13,893 nt of DNA from positions 1 through 13,893 of the forward strand of contig RFPX01000016.1 of assembly GCA_009925955.1 (NCBI GenBank), written 5' to 3'. Source of the stretch: Betaproteobacteria bacterium. GTDB taxonomy: Bacteria > Pseudomonadota > Gammaproteobacteria > Burkholderiales > Burkholderiaceae_C. The notes beneath the pieces were generated by a model. That model was not told the origin of the DNA. It searched no databases and saw nothing but the letters and a program-made list of their open reading frames with translations. This document shows positions 6,031-12,686 of the stretch, piece by piece; position 1 is the first letter of the stretch; the number at the start of each line of letters is the position of its first letter. The position numbers and the translations under genes were made by a program.

Positions 6031-7086
6031 ATGAACGAACTTGATGCCCTGGTGGCCCAGGCCACCGCCGAATTCCAACAGGCCGCCACCCCTGCAGACC
6101 TGGAAAATGCCAAGGCACGTTACCTGGGCAAAGCCGGCCGTGTGACCGATGCACTCAAATCGCTGGGTGCCCTGCCGGTAGAAGAAAAAAAGGCCCGCGG
6201 GGCTGAGATCAACGCGGCCAAGACGCAGATCGAATCGGCCTTGCAGGCGCGGCGCCAGGCGCTGGCCGATGCCGAACTGCAATCGCAGCTGCGCTCGGAA
6301 GCCTTGGACGTGACCCTGCCGGGCCGGCGCCGCGGCACGGCCGGTTTGCACCCCGTCTCGCGCACGCTCGAACGCATCGAGGCCATTTTCGGCTCCATGG
6401 GTTTTGAAGTGGCCGATGGCCCCGAGATTGAAAACGACTGGTTCAATTTCACCGCGCTGAACACGCCAGCCGACCACCCGGCGCGCTCCATGCACGACAC
6501 CTTCTATGTCGACATGAACAGCGCCGATGGCTCGCCCTATCTCTTGCGCACCCACACCAGTCCCATGCAGGTTCGCCACGCGGTGCAGCATGTCAAGCGC
6601 CACCAGGCCCTGCTGGCCGCGGGCAAGGCCATGCCCGAGATTCGGGTGATCGCCCCGGGGCGCACCTACCGCGTGGACAGCGACGCCACCCATTCGCCCA
6701 TGTTCCACCAGTGCGAAGGCCTGTGGATCGGCGAGAACGTGAGTTTCAAGGACCTCAAGTCGGTGTTTGCCGACTTCTTCCGCACCTTCTTTGAGACCGA
6801 CGACCTTCAGATTCGGTTTCGTCCCAGCTTCTTTCCGTTCACCGAGCCTTCAGCCGAGGTCGACATTGCCTTTGCCAGCGGGCCTTTGAAGGGTCGCTGG
6901 CTGGAGGTCGCGGGTTCGGGCCAGGTGCACCCGAATGTGGTGCGCAACTTTGGACTGGACCCCGAGCGTTACATCGGTTTTGCCTTCGGCATGGGACCAG
7001 ACCGCCTGACCATGCTGCGCTATGGCGTGGACGACCTGCGCCAGTTCTTTGAAGGTGACCTGCGCTTCTTGTCGCAGTTCAACTGA
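6031..7086 (+). CDS. pheS: phenylalanine--tRNA ligase alpha subunit
   Basis: This 351-residue protein is the catalytic alpha subunit of the alpha2-beta2 phenylalanyl-tRNA synthetase (E. coli 327 residues). Residues 1-100 form the alanine- and charge-rich N-terminal coiled coil that contacts tRNA-Phe. The class II core follows: motif 1 starts at HPVSRTLERI (residue 107), motif 2 is the block PGRTYRVDSDATHSPMFHQ (about 210-228), FFPFTEPSAEVD lines the active site, and motif 3 is GFAFGMGPDRLTMLRYGV, with the Phe-pocket Ala at 318 (equivalent to E. coli Ala294). The frame is open back to an ATG at 5983, but that start lies inside the terminator hairpin, so the ATG at 6031 (MNELDALV) is chosen. 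No clear Shine-Dalgarno sequence precedes it. pheT follows after 18 bases. Confidence 0.97.
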   Translation: MNELDALVAQATAEFQQAATPADLENAKARYLGKAGRVTDALKSLGALPVEEKKARGAEINAAKTQIESALQARRQALADAELQSQLRSEALDVTLPGRRRGTAGLHPVSRTLERIEAIFGSMGFEVADGPEIENDWFNFTALNTPADHPARSMHDTFYVDMNSADGSPYLLRTHTSPMQVRHAVQHVKRHQALLAAGKAMPEIRVIAPGRTYRVDSDATHSPMFHQCEGLWIGENVSFKDLKSVFADFFRTFFETDDLQIRFRPSFFPFTEPSAEVDIAFASGPLKGRWLEVAGSGQVHPNVVRNFGLDPERYIGFAFGMGPDRLTMLRYGVDDLRQFFEGDLRFLSQFN

Positions 7087-7104
7087 AGCCCACCACGAGC
7101 TCCC

Positions 7105-9549
7105 ATGCAATTTCCCGAATCCTGGTTGCGCACGCTGTGCAACCCCAGCTTGAGCACCGCTGAACTGGCTGAGCGCCTGACCATGGCCGGCTTGGAAGTC
7201 GAAGAACTCCAGCCGGTGGCGCCGCCGTTTTCCAAGATCGTGGTGGCCGAGATCGTCACCGCTGAACAGCATCCCAATGCCGACCGCCTGCGGGTGTGCC
7301 AGGTGGATGCAGGGCCCCACAGCAAGGAAGGCCCGCTGCAAATCGTGTGCGGCGCACCCAATGCCCGCGTGGGCATCAAGGTACCGCTGGCCCTGGTGGG
7401 CGCGCAGCTGCCGCCAGGCGAAGACGGCAAGCCCTTTGAGATCAAGGTGGGCAAGCTGCGCGGGGTTGAAAGCTTCGGCATGCTGTGCTCGGCCCGCGAG
7501 CTCAAGCTCAGCGAAGACCATGCTGGGCTGCTGGAGCTCTCCGCAGACGCACCCTTGGGCGCCAGCGTTCGCGAAGTGCTGGGGCTGGACGACACCCTGT
7601 TCACCCTCAAGCTCACGCCTAACTTGGCGCATCACCTCTCCCTTTTGGGCCTGGCCCGAGAGGTGTCAGCCCTGACTGGGGCGCCGCTGAACATGCCGGC
7701 GGTTCCTCAGGCCGCGGTCACGCTGAGCGACCGACTGCCGGTGCGCATCGAAGCGCCCGACCTCTGCGGCCGTTTCAGTGGCCGTATCGTTCGCGGCATC
7801 AACCCTGCCGCGGCCACCCCGGCCTGGATGGTGGAGCGCTTGGCCCGGTGCGGTCAGCGGCCTGTCAACGCCATCGTCGACATCTCCAACTATGTGATGT
7901 TCGAGCTGGGCCAGCCCACCCACATCTTCGACCTGGCCAAGGTGGGAGCGGGCCTGAACGTGCGCTGGGCGCGCCAAGGCGAGACCCTGCAGCTGCTCAA
8001 CGGCCAAACCGTGACGCTGGATCCGCAGGTGGGCGTGATTGCCGATGAATCCGGCGTGGAGTCCCTGGCCGGCATCATGGGCGGCGAGGCCACCGCGGTA
8101 GGCGACCACACGCGTGATGTGTACATTGAGGCGGCCTTTTGGTGGCCCAAGGCGGTGGCCGGGCGCGCCCGGCGTTACAACTTCTCCACTGATGCGGGGC
8201 ATCGCTTCGAGCGCGGCGTCGACCCGGCCGGCACGGTGCGTGCCATTGAGCGGATCACCGAGCTTTTGTTGGCCATCTGTGGAACCGCGGACAGCGCCTG
8301 CGGCCCCATCGACGATCAGTGGCCGGCACAAGCGGCATCCGGCGCCGCTGCCACGGTGTCCATGCGGGTTTCGCGTGCCGCCAAGGTCCTGGGCATGCCC
8401 CTGAGCCGGGCCCAGTGCGAAACCGTGTTCAGCCGTCTGGGGCTGGCACCACAAGGGCAAGACGACCTCATCCACATCACCGTGCCCAGCCACCGCTTCG
8501 ATCTGCAGATCGAAGAAGACCTGATTGAAGAGGTGGCCCGGGTGCTCGGGTTTGACCAACTCCCCGATACGCCACCGCTGGCGCCGGTGACCGCTCGGGT
8601 GCGGCCTGAAGCGTTGCGCGGCGCGCATGCCGTACGCCGGGCTTTGGCGGGGCTCGATTACCAAGAGGGCATCCACTTCAGCTTCGTAGAAGAACGCTGG
8701 GAGCAGGAGCTGGCGGGTAACAACCAGGCCATACGGGTGCTCAACCCCATTGCCGCCCCTTTGTCGGTGATGCGTTCAAGCCTGATCGGCAGCCTGATAC
8801 AGGCTGCGCGCGGCAATGTGGCGCGCAAAGTCAGCCGCGTGCGCCTCTTCGAGATTGGGCGGGTGTTCAAGCGCGATGACCGCATACCCGACAGCGACAC
8901 CACGGTGGCGGGCATTGATCAACCCCTGAAGGTTGCCGGCTTGGCGATGGGGTCTGCTGACGCCCTGCAGTGGGCCAGTGCGGCGCGTCCTGTGGACTTC
9001 TTTGACGTCAAGGGCGATGTGGAAACCTTGCTGTGGCCGCTCAAGCCGGTGTTCGTGGCGGCCGAGCATCCGGCTTTGCACCCAGGGCGGTGCGCGGCGG
9101 TCCAGTTGGAGGGCCAGACCATTGGCCACGTGGGCGAGCTGCACCCGCGATGGCGCCAGGGCTATGAATTGCCCTGCGCACCCGTGGTCTTCGAGTTGGA
9201 CCTGCAGGCGGTATTGAGCCGCCCCGTGCCCGTGGCCCAAGCGGTGTCGCGTCAGCAGGCGGTCTGGCGCGACTTGGCCCTGGTGGCCGGAGAGTCCCTG
9301 AGCCACGACACCCTGGTTCAAGCCTTGGCGCATGACCCCGTGGGCCTGGTGCGCTCGGCCCGGTTGTTTGACGTCTACAAGCCCAAGGCAGGCGCCAGTG
9401 ACCTGCAAGCGGGCGAGCGGAGTTTGGCGGTCAGGCTTGAACTGCTGGACGAAAACGCTACATTGACCGAGGATCGCATCGAGGCGGCGGTTCAACAGGC
9501 GCTGGAGCGTGCCGCCGCCGTGGGTGCGCGTTTGCGTACCGCTGTATGA
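7105..9549 (+). CDS. pheT: phenylalanine--tRNA ligase beta subunit
   Basis: This 814-residue protein is the beta subunit of phenylalanyl-tRNA synthetase, needed for tRNA binding and for hydrolysing Tyr-tRNA-Phe (E. coli 795 residues). Domains in order: N-terminal B1 (MQFPESWLRTLCN onward); a tRNA-binding OB fold (about 40-155, with HPNADRLRVCQVD and CGAPNAR); the B3/B4 editing domain (about 215-400, with VDISNYVMFELGQPTHIFD and AGIMGGE); B5 (about 416-490, ending near DLQIEEDLIEEVARVLGFD); the catalytic-like core (about 515-705); and a C-terminal FDX-ACB anticodon-binding domain (about 713-813, with RDLALV). It starts 18 bases after pheS and ends in TGA at 9547-9549, inside the ribosome binding region of ihfA, suggesting translational coupling. 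Confidence 0.97.
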   Translation: MQFPESWLRTLCNPSLSTAELAERLTMAGLEVEELQPVAPPFSKIVVAEIVTAEQHPNADRLRVCQVDAGPHSKEGPLQIVCGAPNARVGIKVPLALVGAQLPPGEDGKPFEIKVGKLRGVESFGMLCSARELKLSEDHAGLLELSADAPLGASVREVLGLDDTLFTLKLTPNLAHHLSLLGLAREVSALTGAPLNMPAVPQAAVTLSDRLPVRIEAPDLCGRFSGRIVRGINPAAATPAWMVERLARCGQRPVNAIVDISNYVMFELGQPTHIFDLAKVGAGLNVRWARQGETLQLLNGQTVTLDPQVGVIADESGVESLAGIMGGEATAVGDHTRDVYIEAAFWWPKAVAGRARRYNFSTDAGHRFERGVDPAGTVRAIERITELLLAICGTADSACGPIDDQWPAQAASGAAATVSMRVSRAAKVLGMPLSRAQCETVFSRLGLAPQGQDDLIHITVPSHRFDLQIEEDLIEEVARVLGFDQLPDTPPLAPVTARVRPEALRGAHAVRRALAGLDYQEGIHFSFVEERWEQELAGNNQAIRVLNPIAAPLSVMRSSLIGSLIQAARGNVARKVSRVRLFEIGRVFKRDDRIPDSDTTVAGIDQPLKVAGLAMGSADALQWASAARPVDFFDVKGDVETLLWPLKPVFVAAEHPALHPGRCAAVQLEGQTIGHVGELHPRWRQGYELPCAPVVFELDLQAVLSRPVPVAQAVSRQQAVWRDLALVAGESLSHDTLVQALAHDPVGLVRSARLFDVYKPKAGASDLQAGERSLAVRLELLDENATLTEDRIEAAVQQALERAAAVGARLRTAV

Positions 9550-9560
9550 GGGGCCCGTCT

Positions 9561-9902
9561 GTGAACGATCGCGTCATCCTGCCGTCTCTGGTTACGCCCA
9601 CGCTGACCAAGGCCGAGCTCTCCGAACTCTTGTTCGAGCGCCTGGGCCTCAACAAGCGTGAGTCCAAGGACATGGTGGATGCGTTTTTCGACATCCTGGG
9701 CCAAACCTTGGAGCAGGGCACGGATGTGAAGCTCTCGGGCTTTGGCAACTTCAATGTGCGCCACAAGGCTGCTCGGCCGGGCCGCAACCCACGCACCGGT
9801 GAGCTGATCCCGATTGATGAGCGGCGGGTCGTGACCTTTCATGCCAGTCTCAAGCTCAAGGCCGTGGTGCAGGGTGATGAACCCCCAGCGGATGAAGCCT
9901 GA
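9561..9902 (+). CDS. ihfA: integration host factor subunit alpha
   Basis: IHF-alpha pairs with IHF-beta to bend DNA sharply in transcription, recombination and replication. The 113-residue form starting at GTG 9561 contains the DNABII fold: helices from LTKAELSELLFERLGLNKRES, the core VKLSGFGNFNVR, and the DNA-binding arm PGRNPRTGELIPI with the intercalating proline in RNPRTG, then RRVVTFHASLKLK. E. coli IhfA has 99 residues; the extra length is an N-terminal NDRVILPSLVTP stretch and a short acidic tail. An ATG at 9546 overlaps the pheT stop (ATGA) and would give 118 residues, but it has no ribosome binding site. GAGGGG at 9548-9553 is seven bases before GTG 9561, so I prefer that start. The pheST-ihfA order is conserved in Proteobacteria. 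Confidence 0.95.
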   Translation: MNDRVILPSLVTPTLTKAELSELLFERLGLNKRESKDMVDAFFDILGQTLEQGTDVKLSGFGNFNVRHKAARPGRNPRTGELIPIDERRVVTFHASLKLKAVVQGDEPPADEA

Positions 9903-10005
9903 GGCTGCCCCTTGTGCGGCACAGCCGGCCGAGCGTCCTTCGCCATCCGCATCCTGGGCCTTTCCCTGATCCACGGCGCCGCCCGCTTGCACTGAGAATC
10001 ACCCC

Positions 10006-10458
10006 GTGAGCTCCGAATTGCCCCCGATTCCTCCCAAGCGCTACTTCACCATCGGTGAGGTCAGCGAGCTGTGCATGGTCAAGCCCTATGTGTTGCGCTA
10101 CTGGGAGCAGGAGTTCACCCAACTGCGCCCCATGAAGCGCCGCGGCAATCGCCGCTACTACCAGCACCACGAGGTCTTGCTGGTGCGCCGCATACGGGAG
10201 CTGCTGTACGAAAAGCGTTTCACCATCAGTGGCGCTCGCGACCGTCTGGCTGAAAGCAGCCTTCGGGCCGGTGCCCTGGCGGCGCCCGACTTGATGCCGG
10301 ATGAGCCCATCGACGTGTGGGGCGCTGAGGATGGCGACTGGGAGGCTTCTTCTTCGCATGCTCAGGCGGGATCGGCTGCGCGAACCGACCCACAACCGAG
10401 CGTCGAATTCGACCTGCGCCGCGAGCTCTTGGCCATTCGCCGGATGCTGTCCGATTGA
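10006..10458 (+). CDS. MerR-family transcriptional regulator
   Basis: A 150-residue regulator starting at GTG 10006. Residues 13-80 are a MerR-type winged helix-turn-helix: YFTIGEVSELCMVKPYVLRYWEQEF, then the wing PMKRRGNRRYYQHHEV and the following helices. The C-terminal part is short and acidic with a final amphipathic helix (FDLRRELLAIRRMLSD); it lacks the cysteines of metal sensors, so the effector and targets are unknown. The same kind of MerR gene is commonly found just after ihfA in beta- and gammaproteobacteria. The 103-base gap from ihfA shows no clear promoter or terminator, so it may be read from the pheST-ihfA transcript. The Shine-Dalgarno is weak (GAGA near 9994). The stop codon TGA is followed within ten bases by the tRNA promoter. 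Confidence 0.9.
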   Translation: MSSELPPIPPKRYFTIGEVSELCMVKPYVLRYWEQEFTQLRPMKRRGNRRYYQHHEVLLVRRIRELLYEKRFTISGARDRLAESSLRAGALAAPDLMPDEPIDVWGAEDGDWEASSSHAQAGSAARTDPQPSVEFDLRRELLAIRRMLSD

Positions 10459-10474
10459 CCCGCTATAATGCGGG
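10459..10474 (+). promoter_or_regulatory. tRNA-Pro promoter -10 box inside a palindrome
   Basis: A perfect TATAAT (10464-10469) is flanked by CCCGC (10459-10463) and GCGGG (10470-10474), which are complementary. No convincing -35 box is visible 16-18 bases upstream. Transcription would begin near 10476, giving a 5' leader of only about five bases before the tRNA. Confidence 0.65.
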
Positions 10475-10480
10475 ATTCGT

Positions 10481-10557
10481 CGGGGTGTAGCGCAGCCTGG
10501 TAGCGCACTTGCATGGGGTGCAAGGGGTCGCGAGTTCGAATCCCGCCACCCCGACCA
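10481..10557 (+). tRNA. tRNA-Pro (anticodon GGG)
   Basis: The 77-base sequence folds as a cloverleaf: acceptor stem CGGGGTG (10481-10487) with CACCCCG (10547-10553), D-stem GCGC (10490-10493) with GCGC (10503-10506), anticodon stem CTTGC (10508-10512) with GCAAG (10520-10524), and loop ATGGGGT with anticodon GGG at 10515-10517, reading CCC and CCU proline codons. The T-loop is TTCGAAT (10535-10541). The C1-G72 first pair is characteristic of bacterial tRNA-Pro. A discriminator A and the CCA end (10555-10557) are encoded. One oddity: the T-stem GCGAG/CCCGC holds an A-C mismatch (A10533 with C10543). Confidence 0.97.
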
Positions 10558-10567
10558 TTGAAACGTG

Positions 10568-10600
10568 AAGGCCTGAGTTCCACAAGAACTCAGGCCTTTT
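10568..10600 (+). terminator. intrinsic terminator after tRNA-Pro
   Basis: A 13-bp perfect stem, AAGGCCTGAGTTC (10568-10580) with GAACTCAGGCCTT (10586-10598), has a five-base loop CACAA and ends in TTTT (10597-10600). It lies 11 bases past the tRNA CCA end and ends the tRNA transcript. The stretch from here to phaR (10601-10724) shows no further gene. Confidence 0.9.
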
Positions 10601-10724
10601 GCGTTGTGGGCCGCCATGGGCGCTCTGGCGGGCCTGTGGCCGGGCAATTCCCCCTATGGAAGGGCGGGGCAGGCAGCGTACAGTGCAAGGATCGCGTGCC
10701 GGTACACGCAGGAGCCCATCCGCC

Positions 10725-11234
10725 ATGGCCACCAACGCCCGCCGCAAAACCAAGCCTTCCCCGCCGCCCGCCGCAGACACTGCAGCGGCCACTGCGCGCC
10801 AACGGGTGCTCAAGAAGTACCCCAACCGGCGCCTGTACGACACGCAGAGCTCCAGCTACATCACCCTGCAGGATGTGAAGGACATGGTTCTGCAGGGCCA
10901 GGACTTTCAGGTGCAGGACGCCAAGACGGCCGAGGACATCACCCGCAGCATCCTGCTGCAGATCATCCTCGAGGAAGAGACCGATGGCGTGCCGATGTTT
11001 TCAGCACCCATGCTGGCCAACATCATCCGCTTCTACGGGCATGCCATGCAGGGCCTGATGGGCCACTACCTGGAGCACAATCTCCAAGCGTTTGCCGACA
11101 TGCAGCGGCAGTTCACCGAACAGTCCAAGAGCCTGTACGACCCCAGTGCCTTCAACACCGAGGCTTGGGGGCAGTGGGCCAAGATGTTCCAGTCCATGCC
11201 GGGCTTTCCAGGCTTTCCGGTTGGCAAGAAGTAG
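10725..11234 (+). CDS. phaR: polyhydroxyalkanoate synthesis repressor PhaR
   Basis: PhaR is a DNA-binding regulator that represses phasin and other polyhydroxyalkanoate genes and is released by binding nascent polymer granules. The 169-residue protein has a low-complexity basic N-terminus (1-25), the PHB accumulation regulator DNA-binding domain VLKKYPNRRLYDTQSSSYIT through VKDMVLQGQDFQVQDAKT (about 28-70), and the following PHB_acc region (ILLQIILEEE, MFSAPMLANIIRFYG, MQGLMGHYLEHNLQ). The tail contains aromatic and glycine-rich MPGFPGFPVG. The frame is open to 10599, but ATG 10725 has CAGGAG (10709-10714) ten bases upstream and gives the usual N-terminus. It lies in its own unit after the tRNA terminator and 39 bases before rimO. 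Presence suggests the organism stores polyhydroxyalkanoate, although phaC and phaA/B are not in the window. Confidence 0.94.
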   Translation: MATNARRKTKPSPPPAADTAAATARQRVLKKYPNRRLYDTQSSSYITLQDVKDMVLQGQDFQVQDAKTAEDITRSILLQIILEEETDGVPMFSAPMLANIIRFYGHAMQGLMGHYLEHNLQAFADMQRQFTEQSKSLYDPSAFNTEAWGQWAKMFQSMPGFPGFPVGKK

Positions 11235-11273
11235 CTGACGGCGGGGTGGGCCAGGCTGCGGGACAATCACGGC

Positions 11274-12686
11274 ATGGCCCAACACCGACCCGACACCTCC
11301 GATGCCGCCGCGCCAGCCGGCGGCTCCAGCCCAGCCCCCCGCGTGGCCTTTGCAAGCTTGGGCTGCCCCAAGGCGCTGACCGATAGCGAACTGATCCTGA
11401 CCCAGCTCAGCGCCGAGGGCTACCAGACCTCGCGCGAGTATGCGGGTGCCGATCTGGTGATCGTCAACACCTGCGGCTTCATTGACGATGCCGTCAAGGA
11501 GAGCTTGGACACCATCGGACAGGCGCTGGCCGAAAACGGACGGGTGATCGTCACCGGCTGCCTGGGCGCCAAAACGGGCGAGAACGGTCAGAACCTGGTG
11601 CAGCAGGTGCATCCCAAGGTGTTGGCCGTGACCGGCCCACACGCCACCCACGAGGTGATGGACGCGGTGCACCGCCATGTGCCCAAGCCCCACGACCCCT
11701 TCACCGACCTGGTGCCGCCGCAGGGCATCAAGCTCACGCCGCGCCACTACGCCTACCTGAAGATCAGCGAGGGCTGCAACCATGCCTGCACCTTCTGCAT
11801 CATCCCCAGCATGCGCGGCAAGCTGGTGTCGCGCCCCATTGGCGATGTCCTGGAGGAAGCACGCAAGTTGTTCGAGTCCGGCGTCAAGGAGTTGCTGGTG
11901 GTCAGCCAAGACACCAGCGCCTACGGTGTGGACGTGCAGTACCGAACCGGCTTTTGGAACGGCCAGCCGGTGAAGACGCGGATGGTGGAGCTGTGCGAGC
12001 GGTTGTCGCAGTTGGCCGAACCGTTTGGGGCCTGGGTACGCCTGCACTATGTTTACCCCTATCCCCATGTGGACGAGCTCATCCCCATGATGGCGCAGGG
12101 GCGCATCCTGCCGTACTTGGACATCCCTTTTCAGCACGCCCACCCCGATGTGCTGCGCCGCATGAAGCGGCCGGCCTCTGGCGAGCGCCATCTCGAACGG
12201 CTGCAGGCCTGGCGGGCGGCTTGCCCTGAACTGGTGATTCGCAGCACCTTCATCGCGGGCTTCCCTGGTGAAACCGAAGCCGAGTTCGAAGCCTTGTTGG
12301 ACTTCGTGCGCGAGGCACAAATCGACCGCGCCGGCTGCTTTGCTTATTCGCCCGTACCCGGGGCCGCAGCCAACGAGATTCCCGGCGCCGTGCCCGAAGC
12401 GCTTCGACAGGAGCGTCGATCCCGCTTCATGGCCGCAGCTGAGGCGGTGTCCGTGCAAAGGCTTGCGCGCCGTGTGGGCGCCATCATGCAGGTCTTGGTG
12501 GACCAAGCGCCGGCCATGGGACGCCGCGGTGGGGTGGGGCGCAGCTATGCCGATGCGCCGGAGATTGACGGTGTGGTCCGTTTGTTGCCGCCCCAGAAGA
12601 TCTCGACGCAACTCCGGGTGGGCGAGTTCACGCGGGCCCGTGTGGTCGCCGCCGAGGGCCACGATTTGGTCGCGCAGCCGCTGTGA
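11274..12686 (+). CDS. rimO: ribosomal protein S12 methylthiotransferase RimO
   Basis: RimO is a radical-SAM enzyme with two iron-sulphur clusters that adds a methylthio group to the conserved aspartate of ribosomal protein S12. The 470-residue protein has an N-terminal MTTase domain with cluster cysteines Cys31 (SLGCPKA), Cys67 (NTCGF) and Cys96 (TGCLGA); a radical-SAM domain with the CxxxCxxC motif CNHACTFC (Cys168, Cys172, Cys175) and the blocks VSQDTSAYGVDV, RLHYVYPYPHVDELIP and FIAGFPGETE; and a C-terminal TRAM domain (about 400-470, with GRSYADAPEIDGVV). The RimO-specific DTSAYGVD and HYVYPYPHVD blocks separate it from MiaB. It is longer than E. coli RimO (441) mainly through an Ala/Pro/Ser-rich N-terminus of about 20 residues. 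The Shine-Dalgarno before ATG 11274 is weak. It overlaps the next gene by four bases. Confidence 0.97.
   Translation: MAQHRPDTSDAAAPAGGSSPAPRVAFASLGCPKALTDSELILTQLSAEGYQTSREYAGADLVIVNTCGFIDDAVKESLDTIGQALAENGRVIVTGCLGAKTGENGQNLVQQVHPKVLAVTGPHATHEVMDAVHRHVPKPHDPFTDLVPPQGIKLTPRHYAYLKISEGCNHACTFCIIPSMRGKLVSRPIGDVLEEARKLFESGVKELLVVSQDTSAYGVDVQYRTGFWNGQPVKTRMVELCERLSQLAEPFGAWVRLHYVYPYPHVDELIPMMAQGRILPYLDIPFQHAHPDVLRRMKRPASGERHLERLQAWRAACPELVIRSTFIAGFPGETEAEFEALLDFVREAQIDRAGCFAYSPVPGAAANEIPGAVPEALRQERRSRFMAAAEAVSVQRLARRVGAIMQVLVDQAPAMGRRGGVGRSYADAPEIDGVVRLLPPQKISTQLRVGEFTRARVVAAEGHDLVAQPL

Noticed and set aside
5791..6708. 305-codon minus-strand open frame across rplT and pheS
   Set aside because: It crosses the terminator hairpin and is opposite two certain genes; no motif supports it.
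9903..10005. Promoter or terminator in the ihfA to merR gap
   Set aside because: I found no convincing -10/-35 pair and no stable hairpin followed by T.
10481..10724. Integrative element attachment at tRNA-Pro
   Set aside because: No integrase gene, no repeat of the tRNA 3' end elsewhere in the window, and core genes continue directly downstream.
10601..10724. Small gene or clear promoter between the tRNA terminator and phaR
   Set aside because: The open frames here are upstream extensions of phaR or shadows without ribosome binding sites. A TACAGT near 10678 is a weak -10 candidate only.
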